64,000 nucleotides of DNA, taken from Ilex aquifolium. Lineage: Eukaryota > Streptophyta > Magnoliopsida > Aquifoliales > Aquifoliaceae. Where the stretch lies: NCBI GenBank assembly GCA_951799425.1, contig OX637393.1, positions 38,389,744 to 38,453,743 on the forward strand, read 5' to 3'. This document shows, piece by piece, positions 1-12,176 of the stretch. The notes beneath the pieces are model-generated. The model made no database searches. It saw only the letters and a list, made by a program, of their open reading frames with translations, and was not told the DNA's origin. A program made the translations under genes and the position numbers. Numbering within the stretch: the first letter of the stretch is position 1; each line of letters starts with the position of its first letter.

Positions 1-423
1 AGAACAATCATGATTTTCACATACTCATAGTGCAGAATTAAAACATCATAATTTACATACCTGAAGCCATTGATGTAAACCTTTAGTTTCTTGCAGAAGA
101 ATAACAGTATTTTGGTGTAGCTTGAAAACACAGTTTCTCCCTCCTAACCTTTAACGTAAGATACACAAATCAATGGAGCATGTGCACATTTATAGGTAGA
201 GAAAGGACCGGTTTCCTAGATCAACATGAACTCCACTTCCCATCAAAGTAAGATATCAGGAAACTACTACTTCTCATTGACCAATCAGAAAACATCAGTT
301 ACCCGGTTAGCTTGGGATTGAAAACCTTATGATTATCTTGACCCAACCAATTCACTAATTAATTAGTCATCAGTAAATATCAAATGTGCCAAAAAATCAT
401 GTGGGCCACATTTAAGTCTTACA
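1..423 (-). repeat. copia element 3' LTR (partial)
   Basis: Matches 6267-6689 with scattered substitutions and indels. It ends on the + strand in AAGTCTTACA, the complement of the TGTAAGACTT LTR start. The outer 51 bases lie outside the window. Confidence 0.92.
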
Positions 424-436
424 TTCTCCCACTTGA
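424..436 (-). promoter_or_regulatory. polypurine tract of the copia element
   Basis: The minus strand reads TCAAGTGGGAGAA directly abutting the 3' LTR. This is the usual copia plus-strand primer position and composition. From here to RNase H at 822 there is about 385 bases of 3' untranslated element sequence with no ORF. Confidence 0.85.
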
Positions 437-821
437 CTCATATGATTATCTTACAGTTGAGTCTAGCAAGGTTAACATACGCGCGCATTAAATCCAATCC
501 GTCACTATTTAATTTGGTCATCATAATACCACAATTAAACAAATCATTAATGCAAGTCATGGTGGTCGTACATCATTAACGCAACATAGTCCTTTCCACG
601 TATCACAACACTAGTAATTTGTCTAACATGATCTATAAGTGAGAAGTGCATATAAAAGAGGTCCAACAATAATGTCTTATGCCAAAGGCTACTCCTGTTA
701 TTATTCATCCAATTCTAACATATGTACGTACATAATGGAAGCAGGAAATATCATAAAACACATCTAAATTTAAAAGTGTCTAGTAAATAAACGTAAAAAA
801 TAATCCAACATCAAATAAACA

Positions 822-2640
822 TCATGGATTATATTCAAGACCCATTTTGTAAACACGTTCCTTAAATGTCTTTGGTGATAACCCTTTTGTTAATGGATCT
901 GCAATCATCAGCTCTGTGCTAATGTGCTCTATAGACACTCGTTTCTTTTGAACTTCCTCCTTGACGGCAAAGTATTTAAATTCCATGTGTTTGGCACCTT
1001 TAGAATACTTGTTGTTCTTGGAGAAAAACACTGTTGCGGAGTTGTCACAATAAATTCTCAACGGCTTGGCAATAGTGTCAACAATTCCAAGTCCTGAGAT
1101 AAAATTCCACAACCACAATCCATGAACTGTAGCCTCAAAGCATGCCACAAATTCAGCTTCCATTGTAGATGAAGTTATGACAGTTTGCTTCGCACTTTTT
1201 CCATGAGATTGCCCCTCCAGCAAGAAGGAACAAATAACCAAAAGTGGACTTTCTACTATCTATACATCCGGCAAAATCCGAATCTGAGTAGTCAATAACC
1301 TCTAGATGATCAGACCTCCAATATGTGAGCATATATTCCTTTGTTCATTTCAAGTACCTCATCACTTTCTTTGCAGCTTTCCAATGATCTATTCCGGGAT
1401 TACTTTGGTATCTCCCTAACATACCAATTGCAAAACTGAAGTCTGGCCTAGTGCAAGTCTGTGCATACATTAGGCATCCTACTGCATAAGCATAAGGATC
1501 CTTTTCCATTTCTTTACGTTCGCATTCATTCTTTGGGCATTGCATAAGGCTGAACTTATCCCTTTTTTGAATTGGAGCAACACTATCTGAACAATTCTCC
1601 ATATTGAATCTCTCTAGAACTCTATCGATATATGTTTTTTGAGACAACCCCAACAATCCACGTGATCGATCGTGGAATATTTCAATTCATATCACGTAGG
1701 TTGTCTCACCCATATCTTTTATTTCAAAATTCTTAGAGAGAAATTTTTTGGTGTCATGCAATAATCCAAGATCATTACTGGCAAGCAATATATCGTCAAC
1801 ATACATAATCAAAAATATAAACTTAATCCACTAACATTTAGATATATACATCAATCAACGGTGTTTTCTGTAAAACCAAAGTAAGTAATGGTATCATTGA
1901 ACTTTAGGTACCATTGTCGGGAAGCTTGTTTAAGTCCATATATTGACTTCTTAAGTTTGCAAACCATGTGCTCTTTTCCTTTAGTGGAGAATCCTTCAGG
2001 TTGATCCATATAAACTTCTTCCTCTAAACTTCCTTTAGAAAAGCGGTTTTCACATCCATTTGGTGTACCTCCAAATCATAATAGGCCACCAATGCCATAA
2101 TAATTCTAAGTGAGTCCATATAGGAGAGAAGGTCTCTTTATAATCAATGCCTCCTTTTTGAGTGAAACATTTGGCCACAATTCTGGCTTTATGTCACTCG
2201 ATATTGCCATTGGAGTCGCATTTGGTCTTAAAGACCCATTTACACCTGAAATTTTTTTAAATCCTTCAGGCATTTCTACTAGATCCTAGACTTCATTCTA
2301 TTGCATTGATTTCAATTTATCATTCATATCATCAATCCATTTAGCAGAATCATCACTTTCTATGGCTTGTGAAAATGAAACCGGATCTTTACTTTTCCCT
2401 ATGTCAAAGTCAGATTCTTCTAGATATATCACATAATCATCTAGAATAGCTGGTCTTCTTTCTCTTTGAGACCGTCTTAATGCTATACCTTGTGATTCTT
2501 CTACTATCGGTTCAATGGTGACAACCTCATTATGGAGTAGTTGTTCAACGTTGTCAGATTGTACCACAACTATAGGAACAACAACATCGTTAGAAGTTAT
2601 GGGTGATGGGACTTTCTCCCTAACTTCTTCAATAATCACA
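822..2640 (-). pseudogene. copia reverse transcriptase and RNase H region, decayed
   Basis: Replication part of the copia polyprotein, read on the minus strand. RNase H (822-1241) shows the copia signature TMEAEFVAC, DNSA and the C-terminal IADPLTKGL. Upstream, 1345-1656 holds the end of the RT region (MYAQTCTRPDFSFAIGMLGRYQSNPG). The RT catalytic YVDDIL is readable at about 1788-1803. The segment 1657-2300 is broken by stops and frameshifts. 2298-2639 encodes the acidic linker between integrase and RT (RSQRERRP followed by SFSQAIESDDSAKWIDDMNDKLKSM). No continuous frame survives, so this is a relic. Family assignment is firm; the exact copia lineage is not decided. Confidence 0.9.
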
Positions 2641-2642
2641 TT

Positions 2643-3860
2643 TCATGATTTATCACTCCCACTGGTTTCACCATCCTCAATTAATCTGGCATTACCAATT
2701 TCAACAATTTTTGTACTATGGGTAGGACAGTAAAACCTATACCCTTTGTATTTTTCTGGGTAACCAATAGAGTAACTGCTAATCGTTCTAAAATACAATT
2801 TCTTTTCATGCGGATTATAAATCCTACCCTCTGCTGGACAACCCCAAACATGCAGGTGTCTTAAATTCGGTTTCCTTCCTGTCCACAGTTCAAAAGGAGT
2901 CTTTGGAACTGTCTTACTAGAAACCCGGTTTAATAAATAAAAAGAGGTCTTAAGAGCTTCCATTCACAAAGATAAGGGTAATGAGGAATTACTTAACATG
3001 TTCCTAACCATATCCATTAAAGTACGGTTATGCCTTTCAGCTACATCATTTTGTTGTGGCGTACTAGGCATAGTGTATTGTGCACAAATGCTATGCTTTT
3101 CAAGGAGTTTAGCAAATGGACCAGAACATTGTTCTAAACCATCATATCTTCCATAATATTCACAACCTCTATCTGATTTAATAACTTTCACCTTTTTATC
3201 TAGCTGTCTTTCAACCTCAGTAATGTACACTTCAAGGGCATCCACTGACTGAGATTTTTCATGCAATAAATAGATATAACAAAAACGTGAAAAATCATCT
3301 ATAAAGGTAATAAAATACTTTTATCCACCAATCGATGGAGTGTCAAAAGGTCCACATATGTCTGTATGGATAATTTCAAGTAGTTCATTACTTCTTGTGG
3401 CACCTTTCTTGGTGTGTTTGGTTTGTTTTCCCTTAATACAATCAACACTCACTCCGAGATCAGTGAAATCTAAATTCGGAAGAATCTCATCCATCACCAA
3501 TCTCTCTAACATTTCTCTATATATATGACCCAGTCGTTTGTGCCACAAGTTGGAAGAATTTTCATCCATCAAGCTATGTTTGGTTCTAAAATTATGATGT
3601 AGGGTTAGAAGAGACTCAGCAAACAGGTCATCAAGTTTCAATTTGTACAAACCATCATGCAGAATACCAGAACCAATGAAAGTAGTATTCTTAAACAAAC
3701 TAACACTTTTATTACCAAATTTAAAGGAATATCCATCAACATCAAGTCTTGACAAAGAAACTAAATTTCAAGAAATAGAAGGAACATAAAGTGTCTGAAA
3801 TAAATCTAAAGGATAGCCGGTATCTAGAAATAAATCTAAAGGATAGCCGGTATCTAGAAA
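2643..3860 (-). pseudogene. copia integrase and GAG-pre-integrase region, decayed
   Basis: Minus-strand integrase part of the copia polyprotein. 3321-3755 contains the GAG-pre-integrase zinc-binding region (NLWHKRLGHI, then DCIKGKQTKH) followed by IIHTDICGPFDTPS at the start of the catalytic core. 2964-3266 carries the core with IKSDRGCEYYGRYDG and PSTPQQNDVAERHNRTLMDM, which supplies the second Asp and the Glu of the DDE triad. 2643-2963 is the C-terminal part (LNRVSSKTVPKTPFELWTGRKP). Frameshifts and stops separate the pieces. A 30-bp perfect tandem duplication sits at 3801-3860, in the protease to pre-integrase interval. Confidence 0.9.
3801..3860. repeat. 30-bp perfect tandem duplication inside copia pol
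   Basis: Two exact copies (3801-3830, 3831-3860) of a unit starting TAAATCTAAAGGATAGCC. The length is a multiple of three, so it would add ten residues without shifting frame. Confidence 0.95.
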
Positions 3861-4014
3861 TAAACGAAAAGTCCCAATAGCTTCAACTGGAGCTTTGATC
3901 CGATTACCCATGAATATGAATTTTCTCATTTGGATTTATGGTCTGGGTTGTAAGGAATCCCTGCATCGTATTTGAAACATGAATAGTAGCACCATAATCA
4001 ATCCACCAAGTATT

Positions 4015-4869
4015 TTAAGGAACTTCAGTAAGGTTTGATTTGAAACATACAAAAGCTAAATGTTTACCTTTTTTTTCGAACCATGCCTTTTGTTTATGAC
4101 AATCTTTCTGAAAGTGTCCCAACTTCTTACAGAAGTGACACCTATCAACCTTTTCCTTCTTATAAGCCTGATTAACTTGAGTAGGCTCATTAGTCTTGGG
4201 TGGACCATGTTTTATACCTTTAGGCTTCTTCCATTTCCTTTTTGCTCCTTGACTTACGAGATGAAGTTGAATGATTTCCCAATTTATTAAGCCTTGTCTC
4301 CTCTTGAACAAGCATATTGGTCAATTCATTCACATTCCACTTATCCTTAATAGTGTTATAGTGAATCTGAAAAGGACCATGTTGAGGAGGCAAGGAGTTT
4401 AGAATAAATTGTGTCAGAAAGAAATCATCCACACCCATCTCGAGAGCCTTCAATTTAGCGGCTACATCTGTCATCTCGATGATATGATCATGCATCGTCT
4501 GTGTACCAATAAATTTCATGGTGGTAACCTCAGCCATTAATGTCCCAGCAAGAGACTTGTCAGTAGTTTGGAAATGATCTTCCCCAATATCAAAAAATTC
4601 TTTAGCAGTTTTATCTTTCTGTGGAAGAGTTGAATTAATGTTGCTTGCAATGGTCATCCGCATAAACATGAGGTTCAATCTGTTCGATCTGTCCCAAGCT
4701 TTATGGAAAACTCTTTCATCAGCGCTACTTGTCTCTGTAATGCAACAGGTTTCTCAGTTTGTAGTGCTAAATCAAAATCCAGAACACCTAGGTGAAACTG
4801 GACTTGTTCACGCCAATCAGAGAAATTTAGTACATTAAGCATCGAAACAGAAGAAGCATGCGAATGCAA
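4015..4869 (-). pseudogene. copia gag (capsid-nucleocapsid), decayed
   Basis: Minus-strand gag of the copia element, in two overlapping frames (4675-4869 plus 4220-4678, then 4015-4311). The N-terminal piece reads LNVLNFSDWREQVQFHLGVLDFDLAL, as in plant copia gag. The middle has the UBN2-type capsid region (TKEF..., LTQFILNSLPPQHGPF). The C-terminal piece ends with one CCHC zinc knuckle, CHFCKKLGHFQKDC, the nucleocapsid motif. At least two frameshifts disable it. An ATG is available near 4869 but the true start is not certain. Confidence 0.88.
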
Positions 4870-6200
4870 CGAAACAAGAACAAACAGTGCAATAAGTTAA
4901 ATGCTCACTACATTAGTGCTTTGAGTTATTTAATAGTTCAAACATGAGTAAGAATAAAATACATACTCTTGTAATCAATAAATAGTCATATCGTGACTCT
5001 CCTTTGAGTAGTAATCACAATATACTAATACATTAACCATTATGGTGATTCTCTTCACCTAATATGACTGATTAATGATACATCCATAATTAGGTAGGTC
5101 TGTTACCTTTGGATATCCAGGACCCATCAATTACGAATATACTTTAATTATCTTATTCTAATTAATTAATCACTTTAAAGGTGGTGCACCTTTGGGCCGA
5201 TTCCTAATATCCAAGTGATCAAGAAACTGCGATTTTCAAGTCATTATTTTAATACCTCGGTAATGGGTATTAAATATCAATGATATGATTCAATATCTAT
5301 TAGTCATTCTAGTTGGACCACTTTCGCGGCTATTGAACTATATCATAATATAAGCATTAAATCAAAATAATGACGTTGCATAAACAATTATTTTAATATC
5401 ATAAGATAATGAATATTAAAATCAATTATGTGATTTGATATCTATGAGTCATTTTAGTTGAGTCACTTTGCTGACAAGCAAACTATATCATAATATGGAT
5501 TCCAAATCTTAATAATAATTTTGCATAAATAATTAGGCCAATAATAATTCATGATCAATCATTAATTATTTTAGCACACAAGATCATTCACGCGGTCAAG
5601 ATAAATGCATAATACACAAGTATAACTCTTATACATTATATGGGCTATCATAAGTAAATCACGATGCCTTTAACCTTATTCTTGGATGTAGCCTGATTTG
5701 TTAACTGCAATGTACCAATACGGCTTCAATGTATTCAAAAGAAGGATAAGTTTTACATTGATGCTAATTGCAGTACAACTCAATAAAAGGCATCCTCTCG
5801 ATAATAACAACATGCACTGAAGTCATTAATAAGACCCAAACATGAAACTGAGTTATATGATCCACAAGAATAAAACCCATGAAGTTTTATAGATAGTAAT
5901 ATTGAAAATTTGTAGTCCTTGCAATAATTGCCTTGAAAAATTTATAAACAATAAAAGAGATCATTCATTGTCTTGAAGGCAACAATTTGCAATTGGCGTC
6001 CATCAACAATAAAGTCCAGAAAGTAAAAATAACGGATACTCTTATGGCACGAGACGAGGATACCGTTAATCACCAATTATTCTGGAAATAAACTCCTCAA
6101 AATCAAAAGTGATCTGAAGCCATGTTGGGATACGAAACAACCATAATTATACAAAAATAGTTTATTATATTTTAATGGAAAATCACGAGTTCCTTACTCA
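4870..6200 (-). other. untranslated leader of the copia element with an internal repeat
   Basis: About 1.3 kb between the primer binding site and gag, with no ORF. It contains two diverged copies of a roughly 150-bp block (about 5237-5390 and 5391-5530); both carry TAGTCATT or GAGTCATT followed by TAGTTG and CTATATCATAATAT. Nothing else recognisable. Confidence 0.6.
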
Positions 6201-6215
6201 AGCTCTGATACGACA
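6201..6215 (-). promoter_or_regulatory. primer binding site (tRNA-Met type)
   Basis: The minus strand reads TGTCGTATCAGAGCT directly after the 5' LTR. It matches the copia primer site TGGTATCAGAGC with one change. This fixes element orientation and LTR boundary. Confidence 0.85.
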
Positions 6216-6689
6216 TGTAAACTTTATTTAGTCAAAGGAATCAATCAAACCCTAATTCCAAGATCTAGAACAATCATGATTTTCGTATACTCATAGTGCG
6301 GAATTAAAACATCATAATTTACATATCTGAAGCCATTGATGTAAACTTTTAGTTTCTTGAACAAGAAGAAGAGTATTTTGGTGTAGCCTCAAAACACAAT
6401 TTCTCTCTCCTAACCTTTAACGTAAGATACACAAATCAATGAGGCATGTTCACATTTATAGGTAGAGAGAGGACTCGTTTCCTAGATCAACATAAATTCC
6501 ACTTCCTATCAAATTAAGATATCATGAAACTATTATTTCTCATTGACTAATCAGAAAACATCAGTTACCTGGTTAGTTAGGGATTGACAACCTTATCATT
6601 ATTTTCACCTAATCAATTCACCGATTAATTAGTCATCAGTAAATATCACATGTGCCAAAAAATCATGTGGGCCACATTTAAGTCTTACA
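6216..6689 (-). repeat. copia element 5' LTR
   Basis: 474 bp, starting TGTAAACTTT and ending AAGTCTTACA on the + strand (TG...CA in either orientation). It matches 1-423. The five bases outside it are CTAGC. Confidence 0.92.
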
Positions 6690-8034
6690 CTAGCAAGATA
6701 GTGCATTTTTCTTACCACCCAGGTCCTCTAGGAGGATTTTTTTTAGAGCCTTAAATAACTCCAATCCTAATTTGGATCTAGTTGCAATTATCCCATAATT
6801 ACATAATGACTTCTTGATTACTATTAATTATAATAGTCTCTAATTAATTCTTAATTAGGTTTTCAGTACAAATAACTCTTAATTGGTTTTCTCTCCTTTA
6901 CCATTTAGTATCCAATCAGTCCTATTATGTGCGACCCTATACGTTCAATCATACCCGGTTGCGGACATTCGATACTAACTTCAAGTAGTATCTCAAATTA
7001 GAAATCTTTCTAAATTATTTTGAATTAGAACCTTTTAATTCTCTATTTATGAAGAACAATATATTTATATTAATTTTGTTATTTGGGTTTCTACGAATCA
7101 TAAGTGACAATTAGAAGCATATCATGATTAACCCCCAGATAGTACGAAGTCGATAAATAATTCATTCAGTCTACAGTTATCATACAATTCAATCATTCTA
7201 TCACACAATACCCAAATTGAATTACTAGAGTACAAAATTACTGTTAAATCTCTAACTCAATCTTATGTATTCGATCTTAGGACAACTTTTAATGATCAAA
7301 TAGAAACACTTTTCGAATTGTCATTTTGCCCTGAACAAGGACTCCTTGAGTCATATCCCAGAAGATCAAATATAACATTCTATTTTTTTTTTTACCAAGG
7401 GTGATAGATTATATGCTGTATACTTATAAGTCTTCATGCATGTCTAACTATATCCAACTATGTCCTACAATACATATCCAAATTACATGATTAGTATATG
7501 AATACGTTGTATAGTTAAAATATAAAAGTTCATGTACAAGACAACTATGGAGTCTCAAGTGTAAGGATCAGTTGCATAACTGTAACTTAGGATTTAACAT
7601 TGACAAATATGTAAACCTTCATATGAAAAATCCAATGTTAGTCAATTGTCACGTTCAGTATACTTATTCTCCAATAAGCACCCACACACCTACTTCATTG
7701 TCCCTACACTAGTGACTCGAACGAGTCACCTCATATCAAATATGAGCAAGTATAGTGTATATTAATTTATTCGGATTACATAGTACCCACATAGTAATCC
7801 TATGATTAGGAACATTTAAGAGTTAAGTAATAAGAAGTATATGTTTCTCTTCTTAATGCTTTGAGAGACTTTCTTCTTAACTTGTAATCTATGGACTTTA
7901 TCATGCATGTTAAAATAAAATAAACCAATACCATGATTAATAAACATGCCATTGTAATTAAAATTATCTGATGAATGTTGTTAGGACAACCCTAATATCA
8001 TCTGTGCGACTGATCTTAGGGCATACTACTAACA
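6690..8034 (-). repeat. anonymous LTR-like remnant
   Basis: No ORF of note. The minus strand at its right edge begins TGTTAGTAGTATGCCCTAAG, which looks like an LTR 5' end (TGTT), and the + strand ends ACTAACA. No matching second copy and no left end are visible, possibly because the copia element at 1-6689 interrupts or abuts it. Low-confidence call based only on the terminal motif and AT-rich non-coding character. Confidence 0.3.
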
Positions 8035-9081
8035 GTTCCTATAGTCCGTAGCTCAATAGCCAGTGAGAACAAACTCTGATGCATCCAAGTCAAGTTTACA
8101 GCGGGATTAACCTTGGATGTGAATCGAAAAAAGCACACCCAAGAACTTGTGGGAATTATGATTTAGAGGAGCCCAAAAATTAACTCTTTCGAAGGCATTT
8201 ATTTAAAGGCTAGTACAAGAACTGCTTCACTTTTGTTTTTAGGTGTTTGTGGGTGCCTGTGGATAAGAGATAATAAAGACCGTATTGATATTGGGTAGGA
8301 TTGAACGCAACACAAATACATGGCAAGTGATCAAAATTTATCTCAAGTCTATAACATCATGAATGACACATTCAATGCCAACATGTATTTTAGGTAGATG
8401 GTGAGTCCATTGGCAGAGCATTTCTGTGATCTTTAAGGATAGGTGAAGTGCAGCAGTTCTGTACTTCTGTGCATAATCTGTAATTGTGAGTTCACCACAT
8501 AGTGGAGTCCCATCACATCTGTTCACTACCTTATTCAGTTACAGTTCCCCTAAACTCTTATCCAGCTAAAACACAAATGCATATTTTAAAATATCTATTT
8601 GTGTATAGCTTCTTTTACAACCATTTAAGCTGCTGCTTTTTTTATCCGGTCTCTGCTTCTTACCCACTCGTTACACATATGTTTGTGTCATTTTAACAAC
8701 CAATAGTTGAGCATTGAAACTTCCTGGCAGAGTTCAACACTCTACTAGAAGTCATCACAACAATTTAAACTGTTGTATAGAATATGATTACTTCAAGTCG
8801 TTGTAGTATTAAAGTTTTCTCACGATTCTAATGCAGTCATATAAACACTATCAAATAACAGAAAACACCAAATCTGTAATCAGAAATTTACAAACTGACG
8901 GCCTACCACTGAAAAATGCAGTTTCTCATTATCAAAGATACGGTCTAATCACCAGCATTGTCGTCATAACTTAAGACCCATGATCGAGACTCATATTTGG
9001 GCACAACAAACTAAAGCAGGCAAATAAATTCCATCTCATCTGCATCCACTACCTACTTATGCATATACTACAGTGTACATA
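8035..9081. other. intergenic, nothing recognised
   Basis: AT-rich sequence without a supportable gene. The right part may include the 3' flank of the ALP1-like pseudogene at 9082-10427. Confidence 0.5.
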
Positions 9082-10427
9082 CTAAGAAAAGAAACATGAA
9101 GTACAAGCATAATTAGATCCGTTCATCTCCTCCGACTTACCCGACTCAAGTGCAATGAATGCTAGTGCATCCCTAATCCTCTTCCCACTCTCATCTAGCT
9201 CTCCTTCAAATACCGGAAGTTCTTGATCCCTTGAGTCCACAATTTCATCCGGCAACACCTCACTACACTTTATAAGAAAATTGTGCAGCAGACAACACGA
9301 GATCATAACAAATGGGAAAGCCTTGATACATCCTTCCTTCCCTTCTTTGATACAAGATGCCACCTTGCCCGAACACTCCCAAATGTCGTACTAATGAATT
9401 CCATTCCTCGACTATGCACCATGTGAAAGGCTCTTTCTGAAGTACTCAAACTTTGACCATCTTCTGATTTGATATAAGGAGTGAGAAGCCAAGGAAATAT
9501 AGGGTAACAAGAGTCACCTAAAATGTACTGAGAAATGGAACTGCCATCACTCAGCTCAAAAGATTGACCATTCAAGTACTCCCTCGATTCCTCAACACCG
9601 AAAAAAGCTTTGACTGTCTCAAAATCGGTTCGGGTTTTATTGTCCTAGGCCAACCGGCCGATACATCCAAGAACCTCCCTTCAGAATCTACCAATGCCTA
9701 AACCATCAAATACCAATTTTTACCCAACAAGTCTCCTTCCACTTTAAACTTCTCGTCCCCCAAAACACCACAACAATTCGGTAGTGAAATTCACCCAAAA
9801 CCCACCACAATTCGGTTAATATTCGATTGAAATTCAAACAAATAACCCAATTTATCATTGATGGATTTGCAAACAGTGTAAAACGCCCTACAAGCTGTGG
9901 AGGAATCGAGCCCAAAGCGTCGAGCAACTGATTTGTATGAGGCGGCGTGGGCAAGGCGGAAGAGGGTGGCAGCGAGGGCATAGTTAGGGGGGAGGGGAGA
10001 GAGAGACAAGAGAGAAGGGGTGAGAAGTCTGAGGAGGAGAGAGAAAGAGGGTTTGGACATACGGAAAGCGTCGGCCCATCGGGTGTCGTAGTCGGCAGAG
10101 GCGGCGGAAAGGAAGCGGTGAAACCAGCAATGGTGGGTTGGCAGAGAGAGAGATGATGATGTGGCTGACGGGGGAACAAAGAGATGAGAAAGGAGTTTGG
10201 AGAGAGAAAGAGAGGTGGGATTCGAGGGAGAGAGTTTGGGAAGGGAGGAGATGGAGGTCGTGGTTGGTGAGGAAGGAGTGGGCTGCGGAGGTGGTGGAGA
10301 AGAGGATGAGGAGGAGGTGGGTCAGGGTTTTGTGACGGTGTTGGTAGTGGTGGTGAAGAGCATTTTGGGGCGTTTTGTGGTGGGTAGATTTGGATTTTCT
10401 GGTTTTGCGCTTTTTGGTGGTGTCCAT
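9082..10427 (-). pseudogene. ALP1/HARBI1-like (domesticated Harbinger transposase family) pseudogene
   Basis: Single-exon-type plant gene of the ALP1-like nuclease family (Harbinger-derived DDE proteins, some of which act in chromatin regulation). The start at 10427 opens a Lys/Arg-rich N-terminus (MDTTKKRKTRKSKS). The helix-turn-helix part reads TLFRLAHAASYKSVARRFGL and DSSTACRAFYTVCKSINDKL (9791-10060). Downstream, ISQYILGDSCYPIFPWLLTPY-type residues (9303-9575) belong to the DDE core, and CCLLHNFLIKC (9082-9363) to the C-terminal part. The frame shifts near a C-run at about 10170, again near 9790, and near 9360, so no intact protein is encoded. GC content of the 5' half is higher than the flanks. 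A transposon begins only about 65 bp upstream of the start codon. Confidence 0.8.
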
Positions 10428-10492
10428 GTTTCCTCTGCCCCCGGTGGTCATGGTGGCGTTGGTGGTTGTTTCAAGAGCAGAGCTTTTTCCGC

Positions 10493-11683
10493 AAGGACGG
10501 ACGGAGGCTTGGGCCAGGGTGCGCAAGTCCCCCCCCCCTTTCAAAATTTTTTTTTATTAGTTATGTATATATATTATATATTTGTATAGTATATTATTTT
10601 TATCTACTCAAAACAAAAAATAAAAATATTAGGAGCACATTATCTACCCAAAAAAATTAAAAATTAAATGTCATTTAAAACAAAACAAAAAATTGAGTCC
10701 ATCGCTATCTATCCAAACTTATTAAAAAATTAAATCTATGACCTATCACAATCCACCCAAATCTATTAAAAAATAAAACTTTTGGCCCACCATTAAAAAA
10801 TAAATTTTTGGCCACTTGACAGACATCATCTAACCCTTATAAGAAACACATGGGGATCAGGGTGGGCACTTGCTCCCCTCACTTTTGGACCACCTTAGAT
10901 GAGGACCCATAAAATTATTTTATACATTATATTTGCCCTCCTAAATTTTTGAAAATTTCAATGGTTCTAGTTTTTTTTTTTCAATAAATTAGTGGACCAC
11001 TAACCCTCTAAAATAAATATGTTAGTTTTGGATTGAATCAATGATCTATTTATATATTGACGAATATACAATATTTTTATTTATCTAACACAATGTTCGT
11101 TATTTTTTAAGAACAATTTTTAATTCTCATTTACCATTTTTTTAAATAATAGTAGTCTATAACCTAATAAAATACGATTGTATACAAAAGGTTGTAACCC
11201 AAAAAATATTTCAAACTATTTTGAATAGGGAATTTCTATATAAGATGATAATGACCTCAATCAAAATTTGCAACTAAATAAAGAATAATTTTACTACAAG
11301 ACTCGTGATTGTGCACATTAATAGAAATTTAGTGAAAAATTAATTTACATTTAATTCATATACAAAATTTTAGAGATTTTAAAATTTTATATATTTTATT
11401 AAAATATATAATTATGTTAAAAATGTACTAAATTTTTTTTTTTTGTCTTTTTGTTAGGATTTTGTTTCGGCTAAATAAAAATTGAATTTACTATTTCACA
11501 ATAATTTTGTTTTGATTCTTATTTTTTTGTCATTCTTGAATTGAATTTTTTTATATCAATTTCAGCTAAATATAATATAATAAAATATAAATATATTATA
11601 TAGTGTGATTGGTTAGGAGGAAAAAAAATTAGAGTGCATAATTAAAGTGCCCACCCTAACCAAAATTCCTGGCTCCGCCCCTG
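10493..11683. mobile_element. non-autonomous DNA transposon with imperfect terminal inverted repeats (hAT-like)
   Basis: The right end reads TTCCTGGCTCCGCCCCTG; its reverse complement starts CAGGGGCGGAGCCAGG. The left end near 10493 carries a degraded version (GGACGGAGGCTTGGGCCAGG). Both ends continue with a related GGGTGGGCACTT / GGGTGCGCAAGT stretch, and a further internal copy (CAGGGTGGGCACTTGCTCCC) lies near 10859. The interior is AT-rich without ORFs. I could not find a convincing 8-bp target duplication, so the exact left end is uncertain. Confidence 0.5.
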
Positions 11684-11693
11684 TTTTTAGTAT

Positions 11694-12176
11694 ACTTGGG
11701 GGTTGTTTAGTTGTTTTTTTGGGAGGGTTGTCCAAACCCTTTCAAACTCAAAGATGGGATTTAAAGATGGAATTCAAAGATGGGATTCAACATTGAATGT
11801 CGTCCATACCCATGTTTGGTATGCACACGAATATATGACTATAATGATAATATATTTGTATATAAATGACTATTGAGTCTCTTAACTAATTTAATCCAAA
11901 CTCATGTTTGTTTACGTACATGAGATATATGGGGGTATAAATGTTATTTGGATGTTAAACCCTTTAACCCACATATGAAACCCACCCCCCACCAAGTTTC
12001 ATGAAACTCACGAACTTTGATTTCATTTCCGAGTCTAAAGCGGGCCGAGTTTCAAACTCTGGGCTAGCTATGTATTTGCCAAACATGGGTATGATGGAGT
12101 TTGCTCCCCAACCCATGTTCCCCCCCCCCCCCCCCCCCCCCCCCCCTCAAACCCACATACCAAAAAGGCCCTTAAT
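11694..12176. repeat. possible small inverted-repeat element with poly-C tract
   Basis: The left edge GGGGGTTGTTTAGTTG and the reverse complement of the right edge (AAGGGCCTTTTTGGTATG) are loosely similar, as in small hAT or MITE families. The interior repeats AAAGATGGGATT/AAAGATGGAATT three times and contains a 27-base C run (12120-12146). Weak call. Confidence 0.3.
12120..12146. repeat. homopolymer C27
   Basis: Twenty-seven consecutive C. A length error in sequencing is likely here. Confidence 0.95.

Larger units (their letters stand above)
1..6689 (-). mobile_element. Ty1/copia LTR retrotransposon, decayed, 3' LTR clipped by the window edge
   Basis: Two direct repeats (1-423 and 6216-6689) flank a minus-strand copia gene set in the order gag, integrase, reverse transcriptase, RNase H. 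The LTR starts TGTAAGACTT and ends AAAGTTTACA on the minus strand. A tRNA-Met-type primer site lies inside the right LTR and a polypurine tract inside the left one. The left LTR lacks the outer 51 bases because the window begins inside it, so the target duplication cannot be checked. The coding region carries many stops and frameshifts, and the two LTRs differ by substitutions and small indels, so the element is old and inactive. Confidence 0.93.

Noticed and set aside
9947..10660. Plus-strand ORFs rich in Glu, Arg and Gly
   Set aside because: They are the complement of the ALP1-like pseudogene; composition is explained by the CT-rich coding strand.
10485..11691. 8-bp target duplication for the 10493-11683 element (TTTTTCCG / TTTTTAGT)
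   Set aside because: Only the T-run matches; not convincing in T-rich DNA.
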